From: Gammaproteobacteria bacterium
GTDB lineage: Bacteria > Pseudomonadota > Gammaproteobacteria > Eutrophobiales > Eutrophobiaceae
Assembly (NCBI GenBank): GCA_026710545.1
Contig: JAPOQU010000066.1
Coordinates: forward strand, 1 to 35,251
Direction: 5' to 3'
DNA length: 35,251 nt
Within the stretch, counting starts at the first letter, position 1, and every line of letters begins with the position of its first letter. The translations under genes were made by a program, and so were the position numbers. Below are positions 7,491 to 14,649 of this stretch, piece by piece. The notes beneath the pieces were generated by a model, which was not told the origin of the DNA, did not search any database, and saw nothing but the letters and a program-made list of their open reading frames with translations.

Positions 7491-8088
7491 TATTATCAGG
7501 AGCGGCGAACCTGAAGATATCCAGGTTGACGATGGCTACCACCTCGTCATGCTGGTTGGTATAGGTGTCTTCCTGGCGCAGAAAGGCGCCGTCGCCGACC
7601 CGCAGGGTCTTGCGGCTGATGCTGACCAGCCGGCTGGTGCGGGTAATCCGGTCGCCCAGGTGCATGGGCGCGAAATATTCCACGTCGATATTGGAGGCGA
7701 AGCTCAGGTTGCAGGGCGCGGGCACGTCGAAAATGACCGGGATGGGAATTTGTTTGGGCTCTGCGCCAGGTTGCTCGCGGGGGTCGCCGCTTTGCCAGTA
7801 GGCAGGGAGGCCGTAGGTGAAAATCATGTTGTCCGGCGCAATTACACCCTTGTAGCCTGCAGCCTGGGCGGCCATGTCGTCAAGGTGGATGGGGCAGTCG
7901 AACTCCTTGGACTCCATCCAGCACCTGATAGTGCCCTGTTCCACGGCGTCCGCGCCCTCAGCGATGCCGATGACCTTGCCCAGGAACGATTCAGTCTCTT
8001 CCCAGGTTCCCCATTTGCCCCAACCTGGTCTGTTATGTTCTGACTTTTCGGGGACAGATTTCAAATCTGTCCCCCTACATGAACACAA
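7480..8088 (-). CDS. FAS1-like dehydratase-domain (MaoC N-terminal type) hydratase subunit
   Basis: A hot-dog protein of up to 202 residues with the family features 'GVIAPDNMIFTYGLPAYW' and 'YFAPMHLGDRITRTSRLVSIS'. It is probably the non-identical partner of the MaoC protein encoded next. The start is uncertain. The longest frame begins at a TTG (8088), but its first 13 or so codons are a palindromic repeat (8050-8074) whose translation 'GTDLKSVP' is not part of the family. Conserved sequence starts near 'GWGKWGTWEE', and no in-frame ATG lies between. Either the repeat insertion supplied a new start or a non-ATG codon inside is used. It lies 47 nt after the DUF35 gene in the same operon. Confidence 0.78.
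   Translation of the reverse strand: MCSCRGTDLKSVPEKSEHNRPGWGKWGTWEETESFLGKVIGIAEGADAVEQGTIRCWMESKEFDCPIHLDDMAAQAAGYKGVIAPDNMIFTYGLPAYWQSGDPREQPGAEPKQIPIPVIFDVPAPCNLSFASNIDVEYFAPMHLGDRITRTSRLVSISRKTLRVGDGAFLRQEDTYTNQHDEVVAIVNLDIFRFAAPDNSEN
8050..8074. repeat. REP-like palindrome, copy 1
   Basis: Arms GGGGACAGATTT (8050-8061) and AAATCTGTCCCC (8063-8074) surround one base. A close relative sits at 9794-9817. Palindromes of the GGGGACAGA type are dispersed in many proteobacterial genomes and resemble REP elements moved by TnpA-REP (RAYT) proteins; no such gene is in this window. This copy overlaps the apparent 5' end of the FAS1-type dehydratase gene. Confidence 0.8.
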
Positions 8089-8135
8089 CAGGATTCCTGT
8101 TTTAACCTGCCGGCAAGTTCAGACATGGAGGCTGT

Positions 8136-8549
8136 TCATGATTTAACAGGTCGAAAGAACGGCAGGGTCACTTCATCGGTCAGCGGGCGAAACGCGACCT
8201 CCAGTTCCATGCCTATATAAACGTCACCCGGGCCGCAATCGATGATATTGGTCGTCATCCTGATCCCTTCCGGCAGGTCCACCCAGGCCAGGATGATCGG
8301 CAGGTCGTCGGCAAACTTCTCTTCCACGCCCTCGTAGGTTATGGAATAAGAGTACAGGGTTGCCTTGCCGCTGCTTTCCTTCCAGTCCAGGTTGGCGGAC
8401 CAGCATTCCGGACATTCCCGGCGCGGGTAGAAGATCAGGGCGTCACAATCGCAGCAATGCTGGATCAGCAGTTTGTGCGCTCGCGTCCCGTCCCAGAACG
8501 GCCTGGAAAAGGACTGGATTTCCGGTAGGGGTCGTTCTCTTTCACTCAT
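8136..8549 (-). CDS. DUF35 OB-fold/zinc-ribbon protein
   Basis: A 137-residue protein with a rubredoxin-like zinc ribbon, Cys32-x2-Cys35 and Cys46-x2-Cys49, followed by an OB-fold (about 60-130) ending in 'LPFFRP'. The ATG at 8549 overlaps the TGA of the upstream thiolase-like gene (ATGA), which decides the start over a longer frame beginning at 8627. DUF35 proteins bind acyl-CoA and act as obligate partners of thiolase-like enzymes. In steroid side-chain degradation the DUF35 part of ChsH2 is needed for the aldolase Ltp2. Adjacent translationally coupled genes here argue for such a complex. Confidence 0.88.
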   Translation of the reverse strand: MSERERPLPEIQSFSRPFWDGTRAHKLLIQHCCDCDALIFYPRRECPECWSANLDWKESSGKATLYSYSITYEGVEEKFADDLPIILAWVDLPEGIRMTTNIIDCGPGDVYIGMELEVAFRPLTDEVTLPFFRPVKS

Positions 8550-9727
8550 TGCGGCTCTTTTCCGAATACGGTGGTACAGGCATTCATGACCGAACCGCCT
8601 GACGTGGTCAGAACAGCATGCGCGCAATCCGGAACTTGGCGTTCGCCTGCCTCGCCGAACAACTGTCTGGCCGTGTCGATATAGAAAGCCATGCTCACGC
8701 CCGAACCCACGTGACCTCGGCCGGTGGCGTCACCCATGGTGGTGCAGGGCAGGTCGCCGCCCGGAGCGCAGCGGCCCTCGGCCCACAGTTTTGCGCCTTC
8801 GCCGATAGCACAGACTCCGTATGCCTCCAGAGCGGAACATTGGGTGTATGGATAGGCGCCATAAACCTGGCGAAGGTCCATGTCCTCAATGGACAAACCT
8901 GCCTGCTCCAGGGCGTCGCTGCTGGTTTCCCTGTAGGCCCGGCGATGGAAAACGTCCTTGCGCAGTACCGGCGTGGCGCTCATGAAGCGCGTTCCATGGC
9001 CCAGCTTGTAAGCAGCTTTGCCGCCAAGTTCCCCGGCAATATCATGGGAAGTCAATACCAGCGCCCCGCCGCCGTCCGCCAACAGGTTGCACTCCCGGGC
9101 GTGCAGGGGCGTGCTGATCATGCGGGAATTGAGGACGTCTTCAAGGGTTACGGGTTTTTCGTAAAAGATGGAATTGGGGTCCAGTGCCGCCCAGGCCCTG
9201 AGACCCACGGTCACCGCCGCCATGTCCTCGGCCGTCGACCCGGTTTCGTACATGTAGCGCTGGGTGATCAGGCCCATGGACCCATTGAACGACACGCCCC
9301 AGGGGTATTCCCACTCCTTGTCCAGCGGCGCCGTGGCAAAGAAATTGATCAGGTCTTGTACGGGGATGTCCGATTGGACCGTAGTATGGGGAATGAGCAC
9401 GAAATCGGCCTGGCCGGAATCGATCAACTGTTCGGCGATGCGGATACAGTTGGTGGTCGACGTGCCGCCGGCGTTGGTCACGCAGATATCGCGGCAGCCG
9501 TTTAAACCCAGCACTTCCGGGATTCTTCCCAGCGCCATTTCCAGGGCGATCTGCGGTTGCGCCATGGGGTTGGGGGAAATCACCGCATTGATATCGTCCT
9601 TGTCGATGCCCGCGTCGCGTACCGCGCCGATACAGACATCGAGCAGGATATCCCAGCGTGTGCGTTCCGGCATGCGCCGGGTCGGGACCTCACTGACGCC
9701 GATAATTGCAATGCCTCGCTTATTCAC
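8546..9727 (-). CDS. Thiolase-superfamily protein without nucleophilic Cys, probable Ltp2-like retro-aldolase
   Basis: A 393-residue thiolase-fold protein of the SCP2/lipid-transfer group. At the position of the usual nucleophilic Cys the sequence reads 'NAGGTS' (85-90), with no Cys. The C-terminal 'GHP.G.TG' motif is altered to 'GRGHVGSG' (336-343). Tyr-rich segment 289-303 ('YGAYPYTQCSALEAY') matches the region holding catalytic tyrosines in Ltp2-type aldolases. Such enzymes cleave a 3-hydroxyacyl-CoA by retro-aldol reaction rather than thiolysis. The start is GTG at 9727 with GGAG 6 nt upstream. It is coupled to DUF35 by a 4-nt overlap and precedes two hydratase genes. Aldolase activity is inferred; a non-catalytic carrier role is possible. 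Confidence 0.82.
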   Translation of the reverse strand: MNKRGIAIIGVSEVPTRRMPERTRWDILLDVCIGAVRDAGIDKDDINAVISPNPMAQPQIALEMALGRIPEVLGLNGCRDICVTNAGGTSTTNCIRIAEQLIDSGQADFVLIPHTTVQSDIPVQDLINFFATAPLDKEWEYPWGVSFNGSMGLITQRYMYETGSTAEDMAAVTVGLRAWAALDPNSIFYEKPVTLEDVLNSRMISTPLHARECNLLADGGGALVLTSHDIAGELGGKAAYKLGHGTRFMSATPVLRKDVFHRRAYRETSSDALEQAGLSIEDMDLRQVYGAYPYTQCSALEAYGVCAIGEGAKLWAEGRCAPGGDLPCTTMGDATGRGHVGSGVSMAFYIDTARQLFGEAGERQVPDCAHAVLTTSGGSVMNACTTVFGKEPQ

Positions 9728-9793
9728 TTAATTCTCCAAACTCTCATGATCAGGTCTCTGCGCAAAATGTAACTCAGGCCGGGGACACAGGCT

Positions 9794-9817
9794 GGGGACA
9801 GAATTAATTCTGTCCCC
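9794..9817. repeat. REP-like palindrome, copy 2
   Basis: Perfect 24-bp palindrome with arms GGGGACAGAATT and AATTCTGTCCCC, in the 107-nt gap between the acyl-CoA dehydrogenase stop and the thiolase-like start. A further partial GGGGACA unit lies at 9781. It could fold in the operon mRNA and modulate distal gene expression; there is no U-tract for a terminator. Confidence 0.8.
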
Positions 9818-9834
9818 GGAATTGCCCCTTGATT

Positions 9835-10983
9835 CTAAAAGGCCGGAACGCCGAGTAAACCCCTGCCTATTATCAATTTCTGCATTTCCGTTGTCCCCTC
9901 GGTTATGGGGAAGATACGCGCCAGGCGGTAGAGTTTTTCCACGCGGAACTCCGTCGTCAGGCCGTTACCGCCATGGATTTCCATCGCCTTGTTCACGGCC
10001 CGCAGCGCCATGTCGGTGGCAAACAGTTTCGCCTTGGAGCTTTCTATATCACTGCGGATGCCTTTCTGGATCTGGTCGAGAGCACGGAAACACAACAGTC
10101 TTGCGGCGTCAATTTCCGTCGCCATCTCCGCAATCATGGCCTGGACCAACTGGTGTCCGGCAATGGGCTTGCCGTGCTGTTTCCTGTCTCCGGCGTAAGC
10201 TATGGAATCATCCAGCGCCGCTTGCGCCACGGCAACGGCCATCAGTCCGACCAGGGGACGGCCCGCTTCCAGCAAGCCCAGCATCTTTCCCAACCCTTTT
10301 CCCGGCGGTGTCAACATGTTTGCCGCCGGTACTCGGACGTCATTGAAAAACAACTGTGCCGTAGACTGGCTGTTCAGGACCAGCTTGGGAATATTCCGGC
10401 TTTCATAGCCGTGTTCCCGGTCCACCAGCAGCAATGCCAGCCCGTTCCCTGTCTCCTCATCCTCAACCTGTGCCACACAGATATTGAAATCGGAGTAGTG
10501 ACCGTTGGATATCCACTGTTTTTCGCCATTAATCACGAAATGATCGCCGTCCCGTTTAGCCCTGGTCCTGATTTCAGCAATATTGGAACCCACATCGGGT
10601 TCGCTGATCCCTATGGATCCAAACTTGTTACATTCGGCTATGGCATGCAGGTACGGCATGGTCAATTCACCGGGAACGCTGGCGAGCAGTTTGCTGCTCT
10701 CCATCTGCAACAGGGCGACAACCGCCAGGTCGGCTGAAACACGAGCTAACTCCTCGAACAACAGTCCATAAGTGAGCAGGTCCAGGCCGAAGCCACCGTC
10801 TTCCTCTGCGACCGGTCCATTGATCACGCCAAAGGGTTGTAGCTGCCGTATCAATGCACGCATCTCTTCCCTGGGCACAAACTGGTCCTCGTAGGATTCC
10901 ATAACGGGGCGTATCTCCGTTTCGACAAACCGCCGGAACGAGTCCACCGCTATTTGCTGTTCTTCAGTCAGTGAAAAATCCAT
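9835..10983 (-). CDS. Acyl-CoA dehydrogenase
   Basis: A 382-residue flavoprotein that makes a 2,3-trans double bond in an acyl-CoA and passes electrons to ETF. Family signatures are 'GSIGISEPDVGSN' near 122-134, 'NGEKQWISNG' near 151-160, the dimer-interface 'AVNKAMEIHGGNG', and 'ITEGTTEMQKLIIGRGLLG' at the C-terminus, where the Glu of 'TEGT' is the probable catalytic base. Start ATG at 10983 has AGGA about 8 nt upstream. It supplies enoyl-CoA for the hydratase pair downstream. Its first 17 codons and leader are duplicated at 12241-12292, upstream of the inserted ORF6N gene, so the original link to the nitronate monooxygenase gene has been split by about 1.3 kb. Confidence 0.93.
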   Translation of the reverse strand: MDFSLTEEQQIAVDSFRRFVETEIRPVMESYEDQFVPREEMRALIRQLQPFGVINGPVAEEDGGFGLDLLTYGLLFEELARVSADLAVVALLQMESSKLLASVPGELTMPYLHAIAECNKFGSIGISEPDVGSNIAEIRTRAKRDGDHFVINGEKQWISNGHYSDFNICVAQVEDEETGNGLALLLVDREHGYESRNIPKLVLNSQSTAQLFFNDVRVPAANMLTPPGKGLGKMLGLLEAGRPLVGLMAVAVAQAALDDSIAYAGDRKQHGKPIAGHQLVQAMIAEMATEIDAARLLCFRALDQIQKGIRSDIESSKAKLFATDMALRAVNKAMEIHGGNGLTTEFRVEKLYRLARIFPITEGTTEMQKLIIGRGLLGVPAF

Positions 10984-10985
10984 AG
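10934..10985. repeat. 52-bp direct repeat, copy at the functional acyl-CoA dehydrogenase start
   Basis: Identical over 52 bases to 12241-12292, and still clearly similar for about 25 bases further through the leader. It covers the first codons of the acyl-CoA dehydrogenase. The two copies bracket the ORF6N gene at 11131-12018. Confidence 0.92.
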
Positions 10986-11130
10986 TGATCCTGCCAGAAA
11001 AATAAGAAATTCAAATTACACAAGTAAACCCGGTTGGTCCGGCGCATATTAGCTCGCATCAGGCGCGACCTGTTTGGGTAACATAATCGATATACTAGAG
11101 TAACCCATTTGCTTCTTTTTACCTTCTGTC

Positions 11131-12018
11131 CTAATCATAGCCCGCCTCTGTTTGCATCCTATCTATCATTTCGTCTGCATTTTGATTCATTTTTGAAAAG
11201 GCGAACCATTTTTTACCAACATCTTTAAGAGAGGCGCCGAAGTGGTAAACAGTATTTGCGTCAAGTATGAGGAAGCGGTCGTGGGCTTTTCTAAAAATTT
11301 TGACGGTGACAGGAGCGTACTGACTGTTATGCTTGTCAAGGTCGAGCTGAAGCGACTTGGTAATCTCCTGTGTGTAGACGGTTGCTTTAACTTCATTGGA
11401 TCGTTTGCTTAATATTTGAAGAACGGTCTCATCAATATAGTTGTCAATTAGAACAATGGATGTTTTAGCACTTTTTATCAATTCAGAGACAAAGATGTAG
11501 GCGTCAAAAATTTCTCCATCGTAGAAGATACCTTGGCTGGGAGCAGGATTTTTGTTCTCCAGCGCACTGAATATGGACTCAAACTTTTGGTCGGTTTCTA
11601 TCTGTTTTTTTTCAACCATTTCCAAACGTTGAAAAAGTCCCTCATGGGTAGAAATAAATTTACGCATTTCCACAAAGGCTTGCATAATCTGTATGCTAAC
11701 CTCAACCGCTGTCTTGCTGTGTAATACGGCAGAAATCATAGCAACTCCCTGTTCAGTGAAAGCATGAGGACAGGTTGATGAATGTTTCATGCTCCTGAAC
11801 CGGTCGCAATTTGCGATCAGTTCATTTTTTTCTTCTTTGGTAAGTTGAAACATGAAGGAATCAGGGAAACGTTCCTTATTACGTCCGACTTGTTCATTTA
11901 ACCTCTTGGTCGGTACCTGATATAGCGTTGCCAAGTCTCTATCCACCATGACTTGCATCCCTCGAAAGTCAAAAATGTACTGTTTAATGTGATCTAAAGC
12001 CAGAATTGGTTTGGTCAT
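11131..12018 (-). CDS. ORF6N-domain protein with degenerate phospholipase-D-like C-terminal domain
   Basis: A 295-residue protein. The N-terminal third is an ORF6N domain ('MVDRDLATLYQVPTKRLNEQVGRN', 'RFPDSFMFQLT', 'HAFTEQGVAMISAVLHS'). A coiled-coil linker follows, then a C-terminal domain ending 'KAHDRFLILDANTVYHFGASLKDVGKKWFAFSKM', which resembles the PLD-like fold; the catalytic H-x-K is replaced by H-D-R. The ATG at 12018 is preceded by AGGTGG, which favours it over an upstream ATG at 12057. It belongs to a paralogous family with 2600-3145. It sits between two copies of the acyl-CoA dehydrogenase 5' end, so it is an insertion in the catabolic operon. Function is unknown; DNA binding is likely. 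Confidence 0.85.
   Translation of the reverse strand: MTKPILALDHIKQYIFDFRGMQVMVDRDLATLYQVPTKRLNEQVGRNKERFPDSFMFQLTKEEKNELIANCDRFRSMKHSSTCPHAFTEQGVAMISAVLHSKTAVEVSIQIMQAFVEMRKFISTHEGLFQRLEMVEKKQIETDQKFESIFSALENKNPAPSQGIFYDGEIFDAYIFVSELIKSAKTSIVLIDNYIDETVLQILSKRSNEVKATVYTQEITKSLQLDLDKHNSQYAPVTVKIFRKAHDRFLILDANTVYHFGASLKDVGKKWFAFSKMNQNADEMIDRMQTEAGYD
11796..11824. repeat. Imperfect inverted repeat inside the second ORF6N gene
   Basis: Arms TGAACCGGTCGCAA (11796-11809) and TTGCGATCAGTTCA (11811-11824) match at 12 of 14 positions around one base. It encodes the 'ELIANCDRF' part of the ORF6N domain, the same protein region as the palindrome at 2904-2930. Confidence 0.7.
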
Positions 12019-12142
12019 CGTCCCACCTGCATCCTTTGTAACTTGTTTCTTATACACTGGTCTTGTTTTCAGTTTCGTTCCCTGCCAGCTTTCCCCGACG
12101 GCACTTTGCCTTTATCCACCTTTTTACTCATGACCACTCTCG

Positions 12143-12176
12143 GTTCTAAATGTGGGGAATTCGGCACATTTAGAAC
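12143..12176. promoter_or_regulatory. Long inverted repeat upstream of the second ORF6N gene
   Basis: Perfect 12-bp arms GTTCTAAATGTG (12143-12154) and CACATTTAGAAC (12165-12176) with a 10-nt centre. It lies about 125 nt upstream of the ORF6N start in the 250-nt region that must hold its promoter. No U-tract follows on either strand, so an operator or recombination site is more likely than a terminator. Confidence 0.5.
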
Positions 12177-12188
12177 AATTTATTTCCC

Positions 12189-12290
12189 TTATTCCCCGTA
12201 ATTTATGAACTGGTCGCAAATTGCGACCAGTTCATTACGTCGGAACGAGTCCACCGCTATTTGCTGTTCTTCAGTCAGTGAAAAATCCAT
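12189..12290 (-). pseudogene. Chimeric stub: acyl-CoA dehydrogenase start fused to an ORF6N-like fragment
   Basis: From ATG 12290 the frame reads the first 18 residues of the acyl-CoA dehydrogenase (MDFSLTEEQQIAVDSFRR), continues as 'NELVAICDQF', and stops after 33 codons. 'NELVAICDQF' resembles the 'NELIANCDRF' segment of the ORF6N protein downstream. The start lies 27 nt after the nitronate monooxygenase stop, with an AAAGG site, so this is the original acyl-CoA dehydrogenase start position, now cut off. The junction falls at 12236-12240, right beside the palindrome 12205-12235. Confidence 0.75.
12205..12235. repeat. Perfect 15-bp inverted repeat at the ORF6N insertion junction
   Basis: Arms ATGAACTGGTCGCAA (12205-12219) and TTGCGACCAGTTCAT (12221-12235) around one base. 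It shares the core TCGCAA-N-TTGCGA with the in-gene repeat at 11796-11824 and the layout of 2904-2930. It could be an operator for the ORF6N protein or an element terminus. Confidence 0.8.
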
Positions 12291-12292
12291 AG
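12241..12292. repeat. 52-bp direct repeat, copy upstream of the ORF6N gene
   Basis: Identical to 10934-10985. It is the copy that keeps the native position next to the nitronate monooxygenase gene. The distance between copies is 1307 bp. Confidence 0.92.
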
Positions 12293-12316
12293 CCTTTCTG
12301 CCGTAAAATCAGAAAT

Positions 12317-13462
12317 TCAAATAACCCGTCCGGCGCCGGTCAGCCTGCCGTGCGCATTCACGTGCTCCAGCGCATCAACGTATTCTGCCAGCAGCCGGTT
12401 GATTACGCCGCGACAGGATTCCACCTCGTTAATCTGGCCGACTACCTGGCCGGCGGGGTTCATGGCTACTTTTTGCGTCCCACCAACGCCGGCATAGGTT
12501 TCGGTGCGGCGCATGGCGTCGGACGCCAGCATACCCTGCAGCGGCATATCCAGCGGGGCCGGCGCATCCGGGCTGTCCCATGCCTCGGTCCAGTCGTTCC
12601 TGAGGACGCGGGCTGTCTTTCCCGTCCAGCTCCTGGAGCGGACGGTATCTTCACTCGTTGCGCTCAAATAGGATTCCTTCTGTGCCGGTTGTGCCGCGGC
12701 TTCTTCTACCGTCGTCCACAGGGTACCGGTCCACACCCCCGCGGCGCCCATGGACATGGCTGCCAGCATCTGCCGGCCATTACCTATCCCGCCTGCCGCG
12801 AGCACGGGCAACGGCGCGACGGCATCGATCACCTGCGGCCATAATACAATACTGCTGATGTCACCGGCATGACCCCCGCCTTCTCCGCCCTGGGCGACAA
12901 TAAAATCCAGGCCGGCCTGCTTGTGGGCCGGCGCCTGTTTTAGCCGGCCGCACAAAGCGCCTATCAGGCGCCCGCTGCCCTTGACCAGTTTAACCACGTC
13001 CGCGGGGGGAGTGCCCAGCGCGTTGGCGACGAGTTTCATCTTTGGCCGGGTCAGGGCTTCTTTGAGCAGCGGCAGCGCGGTGGCATAGGTCCACCCGGCC
13101 AGTCCAGCGAACTTTGAAGCGTCGGGCCATTCCGGAACGCCATGCTCGCGCAGGAGGTTTTGTACGAAGTCCATGTGCTGTTGCGGGATCATGGAACGGA
13201 GTTGTTTTTCAAGCGCCCGGGGTTTGGCCTCACCCATGCCCAGGTAACTTTGCGGGATAACGATATCCACGCCATAAGAATTATTTCCGACATGCTCATC
13301 CAGCCAGTTGAGTTCTTCCCGGAGTTGTTCCGGGGTCATCCAGCCGACACCCAGCACCCCCATGCCGCCATGATTGCTTACCGCGGCAACGACGTCACGG
13401 CAATGGGAAAAAGCAAAGATACCGTGTTCCAGTCCCAGGGTTTTACAAAACTCGGAATACAT
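12317..13462 (-). CDS. Nitronate monooxygenase / 2-nitropropane dioxygenase family flavoprotein
   Basis: A 381-residue TIM-barrel FMN enzyme. 'QGGEGGGHAG' near 190-200 holds the conserved His of the family, and 'PVLAAGGIGNGRQMLAAMSMGAAGVW' near 220-245 is the phosphate-binding part of the FMN site. Family members oxidise alkyl nitronates, but many are annotated in acyl-CoA or aromatic catabolic operons with unknown substrates. It starts 13 nt after the lldD stop and was originally followed directly by the acyl-CoA dehydrogenase (27 nt to the stub start at 12290). The nitronate substrate is not shown by sequence; an enoyl reductase-like role is an alternative. Confidence 0.85.
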   Translation of the reverse strand: MYSEFCKTLGLEHGIFAFSHCRDVVAAVSNHGGMGVLGVGWMTPEQLREELNWLDEHVGNNSYGVDIVIPQSYLGMGEAKPRALEKQLRSMIPQQHMDFVQNLLREHGVPEWPDASKFAGLAGWTYATALPLLKEALTRPKMKLVANALGTPPADVVKLVKGSGRLIGALCGRLKQAPAHKQAGLDFIVAQGGEGGGHAGDISSIVLWPQVIDAVAPLPVLAAGGIGNGRQMLAAMSMGAAGVWTGTLWTTVEEAAAQPAQKESYLSATSEDTVRSRSWTGKTARVLRNDWTEAWDSPDAPAPLDMPLQGMLASDAMRRTETYAGVGGTQKVAMNPAGQVVGQINEVESCRGVINRLLAEYVDALEHVNAHGRLTGAGRVI

Positions 13463-13475
13463 TCGATGAAGCCTG

Positions 13476-14633
13476 CTAACGCCGGCGCAGGCAGTCGGGT
13501 GTTATGCCGGCGATGCCGGTAATGCCCATGAGAGCCATGTCACGTTCCAACTCTGAGCGAAGGATCTCAATCGTACGCGTAACACCCGCCTCACCGCCCG
13601 CGGTCAGGCCGTACAAATAAGGCCTGCCGATGAGACAGGCGCGGGCGCCCAGCGCCAGTGCCTTGATTATATCCGTGCCGCGCCTGAAACCGCTGTCGAT
13701 GAACACTTCCAGTTTATCGCCGACGCTGTCCACGACCTCCTGCAACACTTCCATGGGTGACGGCGCATGATCCAGTTGCCTGCCGCCGTGACTGGACAGG
13801 GAAATTCCATGGGCGCCGACCTCGGCGGCAAGCCTGGCGTCTGCTACACTGGTAATTCCCTTGATTACGAACGGACCACCCCATTCTTCCGCCAGTTTGG
13901 CGGCATCTTTCCAGGTAAATGTGGTATCCATCTGGTTGCCGAACCACTGCACAATAGACGCAACGTCGTCATGGCTGCCCAGCGCACCGGCAAAGTTGGG
14001 AAAGTTATAGGCAGGGGAGCGCAGGTAATCCCATAGCCAGGCGGGGCGTACCGACAGTTGTTGCAATGTCTTCAGCGTGGGTTTGGGCGGCAGTGTAAAC
14101 CGGTTGCGGTAGTCTCTTTCCCGGTTGCCGGCAACCGTGCAGTCCGCGGTCAGTACCATGGCCCGGTAACCAAGGTTACGGCAGTGCGCCGTCAGTTCAC
14201 GGGTAAACCCGCGGTCCTTCAACACATACATCTGGCACCACTTGTGGCCGTCTGTTTCAGCGGCGACGTCATCAAAAGACACCATGGCAGTCGCCGCCAG
14301 TATCTGAATGATATTTGCTTCGGCAGCGGCCCTGGCCACGGCCAGTTCTCCATCGGGATGATAGAGCCTGTTGGCGCCAGTTGAGGTAAAGATAATCGGC
14401 AAGGCAACTTTCTCGCCCAGCACGGTGGTTGAGGTATCGATCCCGGCTATGTCGACCAGTACCCTTTGCAACAGGTAATACTCAGAGAAGACACTGCGGT
14501 TTCTGTTCAGGGTAAATTCATCATCAGCGCCGCCTTCAAGATAATCGAAGATGAACCTGGGCAGACGTTTTCTTGCCGCCTCGCGTAAATCTTCGATATT
14601 GTGGCAGTTGTTCAATCGGAATTGATGTTTCAT
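13476..14633 (-). CDS. FMN-dependent alpha-hydroxy-acid dehydrogenase/oxidase (LldD-like)
   Basis: A 385-residue (beta/alpha)8 flavoprotein of the lactate/glycolate/mandelate oxidase family, oxidising a 2-hydroxy acid to the 2-oxo acid. Visible landmarks are 'FDYLEGGADDE' near the N-terminus, 'VLTADCTVAGNRERD', 'FVIKGI' with the flavin-contacting Lys, 'SLSSHGGRQLDHAPSP' with the catalytic His and substrate-binding Arg, and 'FIDSGFRRGTDIIKALALGA' for FMN phosphate. Ser replaces the usual Asn before the catalytic His (SHGGRQ instead of NHGGRQ). It is the first gene of the catabolic operon, only 16 nt after the AIPR stop of the defence operon, and no separate promoter is obvious in between. Confidence 0.9.
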   Translation of the reverse strand: MKHQFRLNNCHNIEDLREAARKRLPRFIFDYLEGGADDEFTLNRNRSVFSEYYLLQRVLVDIAGIDTSTTVLGEKVALPIIFTSTGANRLYHPDGELAVARAAAEANIIQILAATAMVSFDDVAAETDGHKWCQMYVLKDRGFTRELTAHCRNLGYRAMVLTADCTVAGNRERDYRNRFTLPPKPTLKTLQQLSVRPAWLWDYLRSPAYNFPNFAGALGSHDDVASIVQWFGNQMDTTFTWKDAAKLAEEWGGPFVIKGITSVADARLAAEVGAHGISLSSHGGRQLDHAPSPMEVLQEVVDSVGDKLEVFIDSGFRRGTDIIKALALGARACLIGRPYLYGLTAGGEAGVTRTIEILRSELERDMALMGITGIAGITPDCLRRR

Positions 14634-14649
14634 CCTGTGTATTCAGAAA

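Noticed and set aside
8136..8627. Longer start (8627) for the DUF35 protein
   Set aside because: The extra 26 residues are antisense-like translation of the thiolase gene end; the ATGA overlap at 8549 and family alignment favour the short form.
8546..9727. Ordinary acetyl-CoA acetyltransferase
   Set aside because: The nucleophilic Cys and the GHPxGxTG motif are missing, unlike the intact thiolase at 31653-32894.
11131..11400. Active phospholipase-D/HKD nuclease in the C-terminal domain of the second ORF6N protein
   Set aside because: The key H-x-K is H-D-R and only one copy of the motif is seen, so catalysis is not supported.
12069..12131. A 20-codon basic peptide frame (MSKKVDKGKVPSGKAGRERN) upstream of the second ORF6N gene
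   Set aside because: No convincing ribosome site, very short, no known family; possibly a relic of an ORF6N N-terminus in another frame.
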